Positions 8,123-16,183 of a stretch of 64,000 nt of DNA are shown here, in pieces. The notes under the pieces are model-generated. The model was given only the letters and a program-made list of their open reading frames with translations. It had not been told where the DNA came from and ran no database searches. The DNA is from Actinokineospora sp. NBRC 105648. GTDB lineage: Bacteria > Actinomycetota > Actinomycetes > Mycobacteriales > Pseudonocardiaceae. Positions within the stretch are counted from its first letter, which is position 1. Every line of letters begins with the position of its first letter. Position numbers and translations under genes: made by a program. Location: positions 53,740 through 117,739 of the forward strand of contig NZ_BSTR01000001.1 in the NCBI RefSeq assembly GCF_030269645.1. Reading direction: 5' to 3'.

Positions 8123-8520
8123 CGGGCCGCCGACTGGACGAAGTGGACGGTGGACTCCGGCGACAGGTCGATCTGGCCGCCGGAGACGGGCGCCTCGCGG
8201 CGGATCAGGATGTTGTAGTGGTTGGGGAAGTGGCAGGCGTCGAAGCCGAGCACGGTGCCCACCACCCGGTCGCCGATCCGCACCTCGTCGCCGCGGTCGA
8301 TCACCCCGCCGTGCGAGATCTCGGCGAACCCGAGGAACCCGACCCGGTCGATGCTCGGGTCGCCGACCGCGTGGTCGGTGGTCACCAGCTCGTGCACCTC
8401 GCCCCGGCGGACGCACCGGCTGGCGAACTCCTCCAGCCGCATCCCGCGGTCGTCGCGCCGGTGCACCAGCACCTTCACCAGCACCCCGGCCACGGTCCGC
8501 TTGTCGCCGTCCTCGATCAC
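8119..8520 (-). CDS. Unrecognised 133-aa biosynthetic-operon protein
   Basis: A 133-aa soluble protein translated from a GTG at 8520 that overlaps the stop of the upstream oxidoreductase gene by 4 bp; its own stop overlaps the next start by 4 bp, so expression is clearly coupled. The sequence suggests a compact beta-rich fold with several conserved-looking acidic/histidine stretches (TTDHAVGDPS, EISHGGVIDRGDEV, CHFPNHYNILI). No signal peptide, membrane segment or recognised catalytic motif. Codon use matches the neighbours, which argues that it is real. The tight operon position suggests an accessory or catalytic role in the same pathway, but no function can be assigned. Confidence 0.8.
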   Translation of the reverse strand: MIEDGDKRTVAGVLVKVLVHRRDDRGMRLEEFASRCVRRGEVHELVTTDHAVGDPSIDRVGFLGFAEISHGGVIDRGDEVRIGDRVVGTVLGFDACHFPNHYNILIRREAPVSGGQIDLSPESTVHFVQSAAR

Positions 8521-9446
8521 CGTTCCCGCCCCACCATCGCCGCGACCTTCGAGCAGTGCTCCACCCGGTAGGAGGCGTCCACCAGCGCCAGCGCGGCCAG
8601 CCCGTCGCGGTCGACGCCACCGGTGTGGATGGCCTGGGTGAACGCGCGCAGCACCCCGGCGTACTCGTGCCACAGCGACTGCTTGAACCCGGCGAACCCG
8701 GCCAGCATGTCCGCCCGGCGCACGGTGCCGTCGGCCAGCCGCACCTCGACGTCCTTGGTCTCGCCCGGGTGGTCCCAGTCCAGCTCCACGGTGGCCAGCG
8801 CGCCGGTCTCGGTGGCCAGCCGCACCACCGCGGCCCGGTCCACCCCGGTCGCGTCCCGCCGGATGTCCACACCGGACACCTGGAGCGTGCCGAGCAGCAG
8901 TCGGACCAGGTCGAAGGCGTTGGGCCCGTTGTCGGCCACGCAGCCGCCGCCGCAGCGCAGCGGGTCGAGGTACCACTCGTCCTCGCCGACGTGGTCCTCG
9001 ATGCGCTCCAGGTAGCGCACCCGGACCGACTCCACCGGCACCCCCGGCGGCAGGCTCGCCACCAGGGCCTGGATCCGCGCGTTGTAGCGGCGGTGGAACG
9101 AGGTGAACAGCACCGCGCCGCGGGTGGCGGCCAGCTCGGCCAGCGCCAGCCCGTCCGGCAGCCGGGTGGCCAGCGGCTTCTCCACGCACACCGGCAGCCC
9201 GGCGTCGAGCAGGTCCAGGCACACCGGGGCGTGCTGGTCGTTGGGCACGGTGACCACCACCGCGTCCAGCCCGCCCGCGGTGATCATGTCCCGGTGGTCG
9301 CGCCAGCACGGCACCTCGTCGCGGTAGGGCGCCAGCGCCTCCGGCCGCACGTCGCACACCGCGCCCAGCCGCAGCGGGCCGCTCTCGCCGAGGGCGGCGA
9401 GGTAGTAGCGGGAGATCACCCCGAGGCCGATCACACCGATCCGCAT
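8517..9446 (-). CDS. Gfo/Idh/MocA-family oxidoreductase (second in operon)
   Basis: A 309-aa NAD(P)-dependent dehydrogenase of the glucose-fructose oxidoreductase/inositol dehydrogenase family. Rossmann motif MRIGVIGLGVISRYYL at the N-terminus; the characteristic EKPLATRL near residue 95 carries the conserved Lys; the C-terminal beta-sheet domain forms the substrate site. These enzymes oxidise or reduce a hydroxyl of sugars, cyclitols or sugar acids. The ATG at 9446 overlaps the upstream stop (TGATG), and the gene's own stop overlaps the next start by 4 bp. Together with the aminotransferases on the other arm it could make a keto group for transamination. Confidence 0.9.
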   Translation of the reverse strand: MRIGVIGLGVISRYYLAALGESGPLRLGAVCDVRPEALAPYRDEVPCWRDHRDMITAGGLDAVVVTVPNDQHAPVCLDLLDAGLPVCVEKPLATRLPDGLALAELAATRGAVLFTSFHRRYNARIQALVASLPPGVPVESVRVRYLERIEDHVGEDEWYLDPLRCGGGCVADNGPNAFDLVRLLLGTLQVSGVDIRRDATGVDRAAVVRLATETGALATVELDWDHPGETKDVEVRLADGTVRRADMLAGFAGFKQSLWHEYAGVLRAFTQAIHTGGVDRDGLAALALVDASYRVEHCSKVAAMVGRER

Positions 9447-10558
9447 CAGCGCACCCCCGGCAGGTCCAGGCCCAGCTCGGCGGCCACGTCGGCGAGCTCG
9501 GCGTGCAGCGCGCCGCTCAGCGGCACCCCCAGCCCGCGGCACTCCTCGGCGTGCCGGGCCTCCGGCACCCCCGGGTAGGACACCTTGCCGCCCGCCTCGA
9601 CCGGCGGGCAGCCCAGCAGCGACCCGAACAGCGACCCCGCGTCGCGCTGGTAGGCCTCCGGCTCGCGCAGGGTGGCGGGCGCCACGGCGAGCACCAGGTA
9701 GCCGATGTCGTCGTCCGGGGCGCGGTCGGCGGCCCAGGCGGCGGGCGAGGGCCCGATGCCCGCGCCGGGCACCAGCGCGGCCAGCACCTCGACCATCAGA
9801 CCGAGGCCGAACCCCTTGTACTCACCCGATCCCGGTCCGCCGAGCCAGGTGAGGTGGGCGGTGCCCTGGTCGAACAGCGCCGGGTCGCGCACGGGGTCGC
9901 CGTGTTCGTCGGCCAGCCAGCCCGCCGGGACGCCCTCGCCCGCCCGGGCCGCCGCGCGGACCTTGCCGGTGGGCACCGCGGTGGTGCTCATGTCCAGCAG
10001 GAACGGCGGGTGCGCGCCCGCGGGCGCGGCCACGCTGAGCGGGTTGGTGCCCAGCATCGCCACCCGGCCGCGCGGCGGCCGCGCGATCCGCTGGTGGCCG
10101 CAGTTGGCCGCGACCACGCCGATCATCCCGCCCGCCACCGCGCGCAGGGCGTGCGGCCCGGCGCAGCCGAAGTGCGTGCCGCCGCGCACCGAGACCAGCC
10201 CGATGCCGTGGTTGACCGCGCGCCGCACGGCCAGGTCCATCGCCTCGCCCGCCAGCCACAGCCCCAGCGCCCCGCACCCGTCGAGCAGCACCGAGGCGCC
10301 CCGGTCGGCGAGCACCCGCGGCTCGGCGTCGGGCCTGCTGCGCCCGGAGCGCAGCAGCGGCAGGTAGATCCTGGTCAGGTTGACCAGGCCGTGCGAGCTG
10401 GTGCCGGTGATGTCGCCGTGGCACAGCGCGGTCGCGGCGGCGCTCGCCCGACCCCGCGGTACCCCGTGCGCGACGAACACCTCCGTGGTGAAGCTGAGCA
10501 GCTCCGCTAGCTCGACGCGCACCCGCGTCGCGGGTGGGGCGTGGTCCAGATCGGTCAT
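9446..10558 (-). CDS. Malate/L-lactate dehydrogenase family (Ldh2-type) oxidoreductase
   Basis: A 370-aa NAD(P)-dependent oxidoreductase of the Ldh family (PF02615), unrelated in fold to classical LDH; relatives act on malate, ureidoglycolate, sulfolactate or delta1-piperideine-2-carboxylate. Visible marks: CHGDITGTSSHGLVNL with the catalytic-region His, the RGGTHFGCAGPHA loop, and LGTNPLSVAAPA. The ATG at 10558 overlaps the stop of the M20 gene (ATGA). In this operon it probably handles a 2-hydroxy or 2-keto (or cyclic imino) acid intermediate. Specific substrate not visible. Confidence 0.88.
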   Translation of the reverse strand: MTDLDHAPPATRVRVELAELLSFTTEVFVAHGVPRGRASAAATALCHGDITGTSSHGLVNLTRIYLPLLRSGRSRPDAEPRVLADRGASVLLDGCGALGLWLAGEAMDLAVRRAVNHGIGLVSVRGGTHFGCAGPHALRAVAGGMIGVVAANCGHQRIARPPRGRVAMLGTNPLSVAAPAGAHPPFLLDMSTTAVPTGKVRAAARAGEGVPAGWLADEHGDPVRDPALFDQGTAHLTWLGGPGSGEYKGFGLGLMVEVLAALVPGAGIGPSPAAWAADRAPDDDIGYLVLAVAPATLREPEAYQRDAGSLFGSLLGCPPVEAGGKVSYPGVPEARHAEECRGLGVPLSGALHAELADVAAELGLDLPGVR

Positions 10559-11808
10559 CCCGGTGCCGTTCTCGTCGGTGTGGCGGTGAAGGCACGCAGC
10601 ACGCGGCTGACCTGGTCGGCGAAGGCGGCCAGGTCGGCCAGGGCGACGAACTCGCCCTCGGCGTGCGCGTTGTTGGCGGCCAGGTCCCCGGGGCCGAGCA
10701 CGGCGGTGGCGGTCCCGGGGACCTCGGACATCCAGATGGCGTCGCAGGTGAACGCCGGTTCGGCGGTGGGCCAGGCGGGCACGCCCGCGGTGGCCATCAG
10801 ACCGCCCAGCCAGGGGCCGCCGCCCGCGAGCGCGGGCAGCCCGCGCTTGAGCCAGTCCACTGTGGTCAGCCGGGCCGCGTCGGCGGCGGTGCGGGCCAGC
10901 TCGGGCACGCCCGCGAAGGCCGAGCCGAACCGCTCGACGCCGCCCGCGATCGCGCGGTCGAGGGCGGCGGTGAGCGCCGCGCCCTCGTCGGCACCGGCGT
11001 AGGCGAGGTTGACCAGCAGGTCGCCCTGGCCGTAGACGCGGTTGTGCCGGGTGCCGGTGTGCAGGCCCGCGATGCACGCCTGGCCGCCCGCGAGCTCGGT
11101 GGCCAGGTGCTGGGCGAGGTAGCCGAGCAGCACGGTGGCGTTGTGGCCGTCGCCGGGGCGGTCGTCGACGGCCCCGCTGCCCGCCACCCGCACCCGCGCG
11201 GTGGCCGACGCGGTGGCCCGGGCCAGGTAGCGCAGGCCGGTGGGCTCGCAGAAGATGTTGAGGGCGCCGTAGAAGCCCCGCGCGATCAGCGGGCGGGTGC
11301 CGAAGGTGCCCATCGCGCCGCCCTCCTCGCCCGCGACGGCCTGCACCAGCACCGAGACCTCCCGCCCCAGCCTGGGTTCGCGGGCCACCGCGTCGCGGAT
11401 CCCGGCCAGCAGCGCGACCGCCGGGCCCTTGGCGTCGACCGCGCCGCGACCGCGCACCACGGCGCCGTCGCAGGACGCGGGCTCGTGCCCGGCCACGGTG
11501 TCGAGGTGGACGTTGAACATCACCGTCGGTGCGTCCGCCGGGCCCAGCCTGAGCACGAGATTGGGTTGCGCGGCAAGGAAGTCCGGGTCGCGGGCGGCGT
11601 CGCGCACGGCCTCGGGCACGCTCGGGAGGTCCAGTTCGGACGGTTCGGCCGGGGCGTGGTGCACGACGTCGAACCCGTGCGCGGCCTCGGCGTAGGCGGT
11701 CTGCGCCGCCCACAGCCACACCGGGCCGGGCCCCTCCAGCGGACCCGCGGTGGGCAGGTCGATCAGCCGCAGCAGCAGCGCCACGTCGGCCTCGGTCAGC
11801 CCCGCCAC
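10555..11808 (-). CDS. M20-family metallohydrolase (acetylornithine deacetylase-like)
   Basis: A 417-aa zinc amidohydrolase/peptidase of the M20/ArgE/DapE family. Metal ligands and catalytic residues are recognisable: NVHLDTVAGHE (His-x-Asp), GRGAVDAKGP (bridging Asp), AVAGEEGGAMG (catalytic Glu-Glu). M20 enzymes cleave N-acyl, N-carbamoyl or peptide bonds, so this one may remove a protecting group or release an amino acid intermediate. GTG start at 11808, one base after the upstream stop; its own stop overlaps the next start by 4 bp. No signal peptide, so cytoplasmic. Confidence 0.88.
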   Translation of the reverse strand: MAGLTEADVALLLRLIDLPTAGPLEGPGPVWLWAAQTAYAEAAHGFDVVHHAPAEPSELDLPSVPEAVRDAARDPDFLAAQPNLVLRLGPADAPTVMFNVHLDTVAGHEPASCDGAVVRGRGAVDAKGPAVALLAGIRDAVAREPRLGREVSVLVQAVAGEEGGAMGTFGTRPLIARGFYGALNIFCEPTGLRYLARATASATARVRVAGSGAVDDRPGDGHNATVLLGYLAQHLATELAGGQACIAGLHTGTRHNRVYGQGDLLVNLAYAGADEGAALTAALDRAIAGGVERFGSAFAGVPELARTAADAARLTTVDWLKRGLPALAGGGPWLGGLMATAGVPAWPTAEPAFTCDAIWMSEVPGTATAVLGPGDLAANNAHAEGEFVALADLAAFADQVSRVLRAFTATPTRTAPG

Positions 11809-11809
11809 G

Positions 11810-12640
11810 TCACCGGCCCGCGGTGGCGAGCAGGGCCTCGAGCGCGCGCCCGGCGGCGGTGAACGCCTCGGCCGAGCCGGGGCCGCGCTCGTCCTCGTGC
11901 GGGCGCAGCCCCAGGTGCGGCTCGATCGAGAGCGCGCCCTGGTAGCCGTGCGCGGACAACAGGGCCAGGCAGCCCTCGACGTCGGCCGCGCCCTCGCCCG
12001 GCAGTGTCCACTGTGGTCCGTAGGCGCCTGGCACGCCGTCCTTGACGTGCACGTGCGCGACGTGCTCGACCAGCTCGGCGAGCTGCGCCACGGCGGAGTA
12101 CCCGTACGCCAGGCCGTTCCCGGTGTCGAACAGCAGCCGCAGGGCCGGGCTGTCGGCCTCCTCCAGCATCCGCAGCGCGTGCCCGGCGTCCCGGCCCGCC
12201 CAGCCCGCGCAGTTCTCGTGCAGCAGCACCAGGTCCGCCTGCTCGGCGCGCTGGGCCAGCTCGCGCATCCGGCGCAGCACCCGGTGCTCCCACTCGTCGG
12301 CGTGCAGCCCGTCGTTGGGGTAGGACATCACCCGCAGGTACCGGGTGCCCAGCCGGGCGCAGCGCGTCGCGAGGACCCGCAGCTCGTCGAGGTCGCGGCC
12401 GAAGTCGCCGGTGATCGCGCTCGACCAGTCGCCGATGCGCGAGTCCACGCACACCGTGCGCAGCCCCAGCTCGGCCAGCGTCTCGGCCACCCGGGCGAAC
12501 TCGTGGTCGTCCAGCTCGGCGACCGGCACGCCGTCGACGGTGCGCAGCTCGATCGCCGACCAGCCCAGCCGGGCGATCGCGGCGACCTGGTCGGCCAGCG
12601 CCGGGCCCGCCTCGTCGCCGATCCCGGCGAGCACGGTCAC
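11810..12640 (-). CDS. Sugar phosphate isomerase/epimerase-like TIM-barrel protein
   Basis: A 276-aa protein of the AP-endonuclease-2/xylose isomerase-like TIM-barrel superfamily (PF01261), which includes sugar and inosose isomerases and dehydratases. Metal-site residues are visible in VLLHENCAGW (Glu), LLFDTGNGLAYG (Asp), HVHVKDG (His/Asp) and LSIEPHLG (Glu). With the flanking Gfo/Idh oxidoreductases it makes a unit often used for cyclitol or ketosugar chemistry. GTG start at 12640 overlaps the stop of the upstream oxidoreductase (GTGA). Confidence 0.88.
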   Translation of the reverse strand: MTVLAGIGDEAGPALADQVAAIARLGWSAIELRTVDGVPVAELDDHEFARVAETLAELGLRTVCVDSRIGDWSSAITGDFGRDLDELRVLATRCARLGTRYLRVMSYPNDGLHADEWEHRVLRRMRELAQRAEQADLVLLHENCAGWAGRDAGHALRMLEEADSPALRLLFDTGNGLAYGYSAVAQLAELVEHVAHVHVKDGVPGAYGPQWTLPGEGAADVEGCLALLSAHGYQGALSIEPHLGLRPHEDERGPGSAEAFTAAGRALEALLATAGR

Positions 12641-13638
12641 CGGTCGGCCCCGACCGGGACGCGCAGCCCGGAGCGGCGCTTGGCCTGGGCCAGCAGCCGC
12701 ACCGCGGCGATCCCGGCGGCGGGCTCGTCGGCCAGCGGCTCCTCGCCGGCGAAGTGCCGGTAGGCCCGGGCGATGAACGCGGTGAGCGAGTCGTCGCGGA
12801 ACACCGAGTCGACCTTGCCGCCGTGCGTGCGCACCGAGAGCTGGGCGTACTCGTCGATGGCGCTGATCGGGTAGTGCCCGACCAGCGTGCCCGCCTCCAG
12901 CTCCACGGTGATCCGGCGCTCGCGGACCGGGGCGGTCAGGTCGGTGCGGATGTCGGTGCGGGTGCCGCCCGCGTGCCGCAGCCGCAGCCAGGCCCGGCCC
13001 AGCGACGGGAACACCGCGTCGCCGAGCAGCATGTCGGCGCAGCCCGCGGCGGTGACCTCGGCGGGACCGGCCAGCAGCAGCGCCACGGCCAGCGAGTGCG
13101 GCACCTCCACGTCGAAGGCGCTCTGGTGGTCGTCGCCCGCGAGCGTGCGGGCGAAGCGCGGCTTGCTCTGGGTGAAGGCCACCGACCGCAGCGCGCCGAG
13201 CCGCCCGCCGTGCAGCACGCCCAGGATCCGGTTGGTCAGCTCGCTGGCCCGCCACTGCGCGACCGGCACCAGGTCGAGCCGGGCCAGCTCGCGCAGCCGG
13301 AGCACCTCGCGCAGCTCCACCTCGTCGGCGGCCAGCGGCTTCTCCAGCAGGATCCGGCGGAAGCCCAGGTCGGCCAGCTCGGTGAGCGGGCGCAGCCGGG
13401 CCGACGGGCCGGTGCACAGGTGCACGACGGTGCGCTCGGGGTCGGTGAGCGCGGCGGCCTGCGCCAGCGAGCTCGCGGTGACCACGTCGGGGGCGTCCGG
13501 GACGGCGCGGCGCGGGTCGTAGACGGTGATCGGCGGTCTGCCGAACGAGCGGCCGCTGCCGTAGCCGAGCTTGCGCAGCACGGGCAGGTGCAGCCCGGCC
13601 CCGGACCGGCCGAGTCCCACGACGAGCGTGCCCAGCAT
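12637..13638 (-). CDS. Gfo/Idh/MocA-family oxidoreductase (first gene of the minus operon)
   Basis: A 333-aa NAD(P)-dependent oxidoreductase. N-terminal Rossmann MLGTLVVGLGRSGAGLHLPV and the catalytic-region ILLEKPLAADE near residue 100 place it in the Gfo/Idh/MocA family; it is clearly diverged from the second copy at 8517. It leads a seven-gene operon (13638 down to 6803) with overlaps of 1-4 bp or a 1-bp gap at every junction, so all products are probably made together. Transcription should start in the divergent region at 13690-13791. Likely role: oxidation or reduction of a sugar or cyclitol intermediate. Confidence 0.9.
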   Translation of the reverse strand: MLGTLVVGLGRSGAGLHLPVLRKLGYGSGRSFGRPPITVYDPRRAVPDAPDVVTASSLAQAAALTDPERTVVHLCTGPSARLRPLTELADLGFRRILLEKPLAADEVELREVLRLRELARLDLVPVAQWRASELTNRILGVLHGGRLGALRSVAFTQSKPRFARTLAGDDHQSAFDVEVPHSLAVALLLAGPAEVTAAGCADMLLGDAVFPSLGRAWLRLRHAGGTRTDIRTDLTAPVRERRITVELEAGTLVGHYPISAIDEYAQLSVRTHGGKVDSVFRDDSLTAFIARAYRHFAGEEPLADEPAAGIAAVRLLAQAKRRSGLRVPVGADR

Positions 13639-13689
13639 GGGTGGCGTGCCTCCTGAAACCGCGTGGACCCCCGGAACCGGGCCAACCCT

Positions 13690-13791
13690 GGCCGGGGCGT
13701 GCGCACCGTGTCAACGCCGGTCGCCGACGGCCACACGACCGTGTGATCTTTTGATTGCGTTGACACACAACGGTTCCGCACCGCCTAGTTT
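13690..13791. promoter_or_regulatory. Divergent promoter pair with central operator-like palindrome
   Basis: The intergenic region between the two biosynthetic operons holds a perfect 10-bp inverted repeat, GTGTCAACGC (13708-13717) and GCGTTGACAC (13757-13766), which places a consensus TTGACA on each strand facing outward (13714-13709 on minus, 13760-13765 on plus). Rightward, CCTAGT/TAGTTT at 13784-13791 could be the -10. Leftward, a weaker CAGGGT sits at about the right distance. Midway is the palindrome CACAC-GACC-GTGTG (13732-13745), a good operator candidate. The layout predicts coordinated firing of both operons under one regulator. Motifs are seen; promoter activity is inferred. Confidence 0.6.
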
Positions 13792-13856
13792 GGACCGCGG
13801 TCGGGTGGGCACCGCCGCGGGGCGCGGTGTGGCGACGCCCGACCGGAGGGACAGGC

Positions 13857-15062
13857 ATGGAGCACGCCGCGGCACTCGCGGATCCCGGCACCGCCGACCA
13901 CAGCGGCCGGGCGGTGCCCTTCTTCAGCCAGGCGAGCAGTTTCGCCGAGCTGTGGCCCGCCATCGCGACCAACGTCACCACGGTGCTGCACCGCGGCAAG
14001 TTCTCGCACGGCCCGCTGGTGGCCGAGCTGGAGCGGGCGCTGGCCGAGCGGCTCGGCGCCGCGCACGTGGTGGGGGTCAACTCCGGCACCGACGCGCTGG
14101 TGCTGCTGCTGCGCGCGGCCGGGCTGGAGCCCGGTGACGAGGTCGTGGTGCCCGCGTTCAGCTTCGTGGCCTCGGCGTCCTCGGTGGTCCTGGCGGGCGG
14201 GCGGCCCGCGTTCGCCGACATCGACCCGCTCACCTACGGCCTGGACCCGGGCGCCGCCGCCGCCGCGGTCACGCCCGCGACCCGGATGGTCATGCCGGTG
14301 CACCTGTTCTGCCAGCTCGCCGACCTGGCGGGGATAGCGGAGGTGGCCCAGCGGCACGCGCTGACCGTGGTCGAGGACAGCGCCGAGGCGATCGGCATGC
14401 GCTGGGACGGCGTGCACGCCGGGCTGCACGGCGCGGGCGGGGTGCTCTCGTTCTTCCCCACCAAGACCCTCGGCGCGCTCGGCGACGCGGGCGCGGTGAT
14501 CACCAACGACGACCGGGTCGCCGAGACCGCCGCCGCGCTGCGCCACCACGGCCGGTTCGGCCGCACCCTGGACCACTTCCCGGGCATCTCCAACGAGACC
14601 GCGCTGCCCGGGGTCAACTCCAAGATGGACGACCTGCAGGCCGCGGTGCTGCTGGCCAAGCTCGGCAGGCTGGACGCCGACATCGCCCGGCGGGCCGAGC
14701 TTGCGGCCGCCTACACCGAGCGGCTGCGCGGCTGCCCCGGGGTGCGCAGGCTGCCCACCGCGGTCGAGCGCGAGGTCGACACCGACCCGGTGTTCTACGT
14801 CTACCTCGTCGAGGTCGAGCACCGCGACGCCCTCGTCGAGTACCTGGCCGCGCACGGTGTCGGCACCGAGACCTACTACCCGGTGCCGCTGCACCTGCAG
14901 CCCTGCTTCGCCGACCTCGGCCACCGGCGCGGGGAGTTCCCGCACGCCGAGGCCGCCTGCGCGCGGGCCGTCGCGCTGCCGCTCTACCCGGACCTGCTGG
15001 AGTCGCAAGTGGACAGGGTGTGCGCGCTGGTCCGCGCCTTCTACGGCGGTGCCGCCTCGTGA
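13857..15062 (+). CDS. DegT/DnrJ/EryC1-family PLP aminotransferase (first copy)
   Basis: A 401-aa pyridoxal-phosphate-dependent sugar aminotransferase. The PLP-binding Lys is in SFFPTKTLGALGD; GVNSGTDALVLLL binds the cofactor phosphate; EDSAEAIG holds the Asp contacting the pyridine nitrogen. Family members transfer an amino group from Glu or Gln to a keto sugar or ketocyclitol, in secondary metabolism or envelope polysaccharide synthesis. The ATG at 13857 is preceded by GGAGGG with 6-nt spacing. First gene of the plus-strand operon; stop overlaps the next start by 4 bp (GTGA). Confidence 0.93.
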   Translation: MEHAAALADPGTADHSGRAVPFFSQASSFAELWPAIATNVTTVLHRGKFSHGPLVAELERALAERLGAAHVVGVNSGTDALVLLLRAAGLEPGDEVVVPAFSFVASASSVVLAGGRPAFADIDPLTYGLDPGAAAAAVTPATRMVMPVHLFCQLADLAGIAEVAQRHALTVVEDSAEAIGMRWDGVHAGLHGAGGVLSFFPTKTLGALGDAGAVITNDDRVAETAAALRHHGRFGRTLDHFPGISNETALPGVNSKMDDLQAAVLLAKLGRLDADIARRAELAAAYTERLRGCPGVRRLPTAVEREVDTDPVFYVYLVEVEHRDALVEYLAAHGVGTETYYPVPLHLQPCFADLGHRRGEFPHAEAACARAVALPLYPDLLESQVDRVCALVRAFYGGAAS

Positions 15063-16183
15063 CGCTCCCGTTCTTCCCGCCCGACCTGTTCGACAACGAG
15101 CGCGACGCGCTGCTCGACATCGTCCGGCGCACCGGTCTCTCACCGTCGCAGAAGTTCATCCTCGGCGAGCGCACCGCGCAGTTCGAGGACGCGCTGCGCG
15201 CCGAGACCGGCGCGGCCGAGGTCATCGCCTGCTCCAGCGGCACCTCCGCGCTCACGCTCGTGTTGCGCGCCATGGACATCGGGCCCGGTGACGAGGTCGT
15301 GGTGCCCGCCTTCGGCTGCGCGCCGCTGGCCTCCTCGGTGGTCTCGGTCGGCGCGGTCCCGGTGTTCGCCGACGTGCACCCGTGGACGATGGTCGTCGAG
15401 CCCTACGAGGTCGCGCGGGCGATCACCGCGCGCACCGCGGCGGTCATGCCCGCGCACATGTTCTCGGTGATGGCCGACATGCCCACCATGCGCGAGCTGG
15501 CCCGGCGCCACGACGTGCGGCTGGTCGAGGACTCCGCGGTGGCCCAGGGCGGGGTGCTCGGCGGGGTCCCGGCCGGGCGCTGGGGCGACGCGGGCGTGTA
15601 CTCCTTCGTCCAGGTCAAGACCTTCGGCACGGTCGGCGAGGGCGGCGCGGTGGTCACCGACGACGCCGAGCTCGGCCGGACCGTGCGGATGCTGCGCAAC
15701 CACGGCCAGGACGGGCGCGCCCGGTTCGTGCACCACCTGGTCGGCTACAACAGCCGGTTCGACGAGCTGGTGGCCGAGTTCCAGCTGCACCGGCTGCCCG
15801 GGCTGGCCGGGCGGCTGGCCCGCCGCGCCGAGATCGCCGACTACTACACCGAGCGGTTCACCCCGCTGGTCGAGCGCGGTGTGCAGCCACCCCCGCCGGG
15901 GCGTGACGGCCGCTGCTTCTACGTGTACTCGCTGCTGGCCGAGCGCCGCGACGCGCTCAAGGCCCACCTGCTCACCCGCGGGGTGGGCAGCCACGTCTAC
16001 TACCCGGCGCCGCTGCCCAGCCAGCCCGCGTTCGCCCGCTTCGCCCGGCCCGGCCAGTACTGGCCGCACGCCGAGCTGGCCAGCGCCAGGACGCTGGCGC
16101 TGCCGATCTACCCGCACCTGACCGACGCCCAGGTCGAGCACATCGCCGACGCGGTCTGCGACTTCCCCGGAGGACCGCGATGA
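15059..16183 (+). CDS. DegT/DnrJ/EryC1-family PLP aminotransferase (second copy)
   Basis: A 374-aa paralogue of the preceding enzyme. The catalytic Lys is in FVQVKTFGTVGEGGA, the phosphate-binding loop is ACSSGTSALTLVL, and EDSAVAQGG holds the ring-nitrogen Asp. The two copies differ throughout, so they probably aminate different positions or one acts as a PLP-dependent dehydratase-like variant; because the Lys is retained it should be an aminotransferase. GTG start at 15059 overlaps the upstream stop; its own stop overlaps the next ATG by 4 bp. Confidence 0.92.
   Translation: MTLPFFPPDLFDNERDALLDIVRRTGLSPSQKFILGERTAQFEDALRAETGAAEVIACSSGTSALTLVLRAMDIGPGDEVVVPAFGCAPLASSVVSVGAVPVFADVHPWTMVVEPYEVARAITARTAAVMPAHMFSVMADMPTMRELARRHDVRLVEDSAVAQGGVLGGVPAGRWGDAGVYSFVQVKTFGTVGEGGAVVTDDAELGRTVRMLRNHGQDGRARFVHHLVGYNSRFDELVAEFQLHRLPGLAGRLARRAEIADYYTERFTPLVERGVQPPPPGRDGRCFYVYSLLAERRDALKAHLLTRGVGSHVYYPAPLPSQPAFARFARPGQYWPHAELASARTLALPIYPHLTDAQVEHIADAVCDFPGGPR

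Noticed and set aside
6803-8872. A 689-aa minus-strand reading frame extending the flavin monooxygenase upstream
   Set aside because: Upstream of 8122 it overlaps two well-supported genes in another frame, and its extra part is Trp/Arg/Pro-rich shadow sequence; the GTGA overlap at 8119-8122 gives the natural start.
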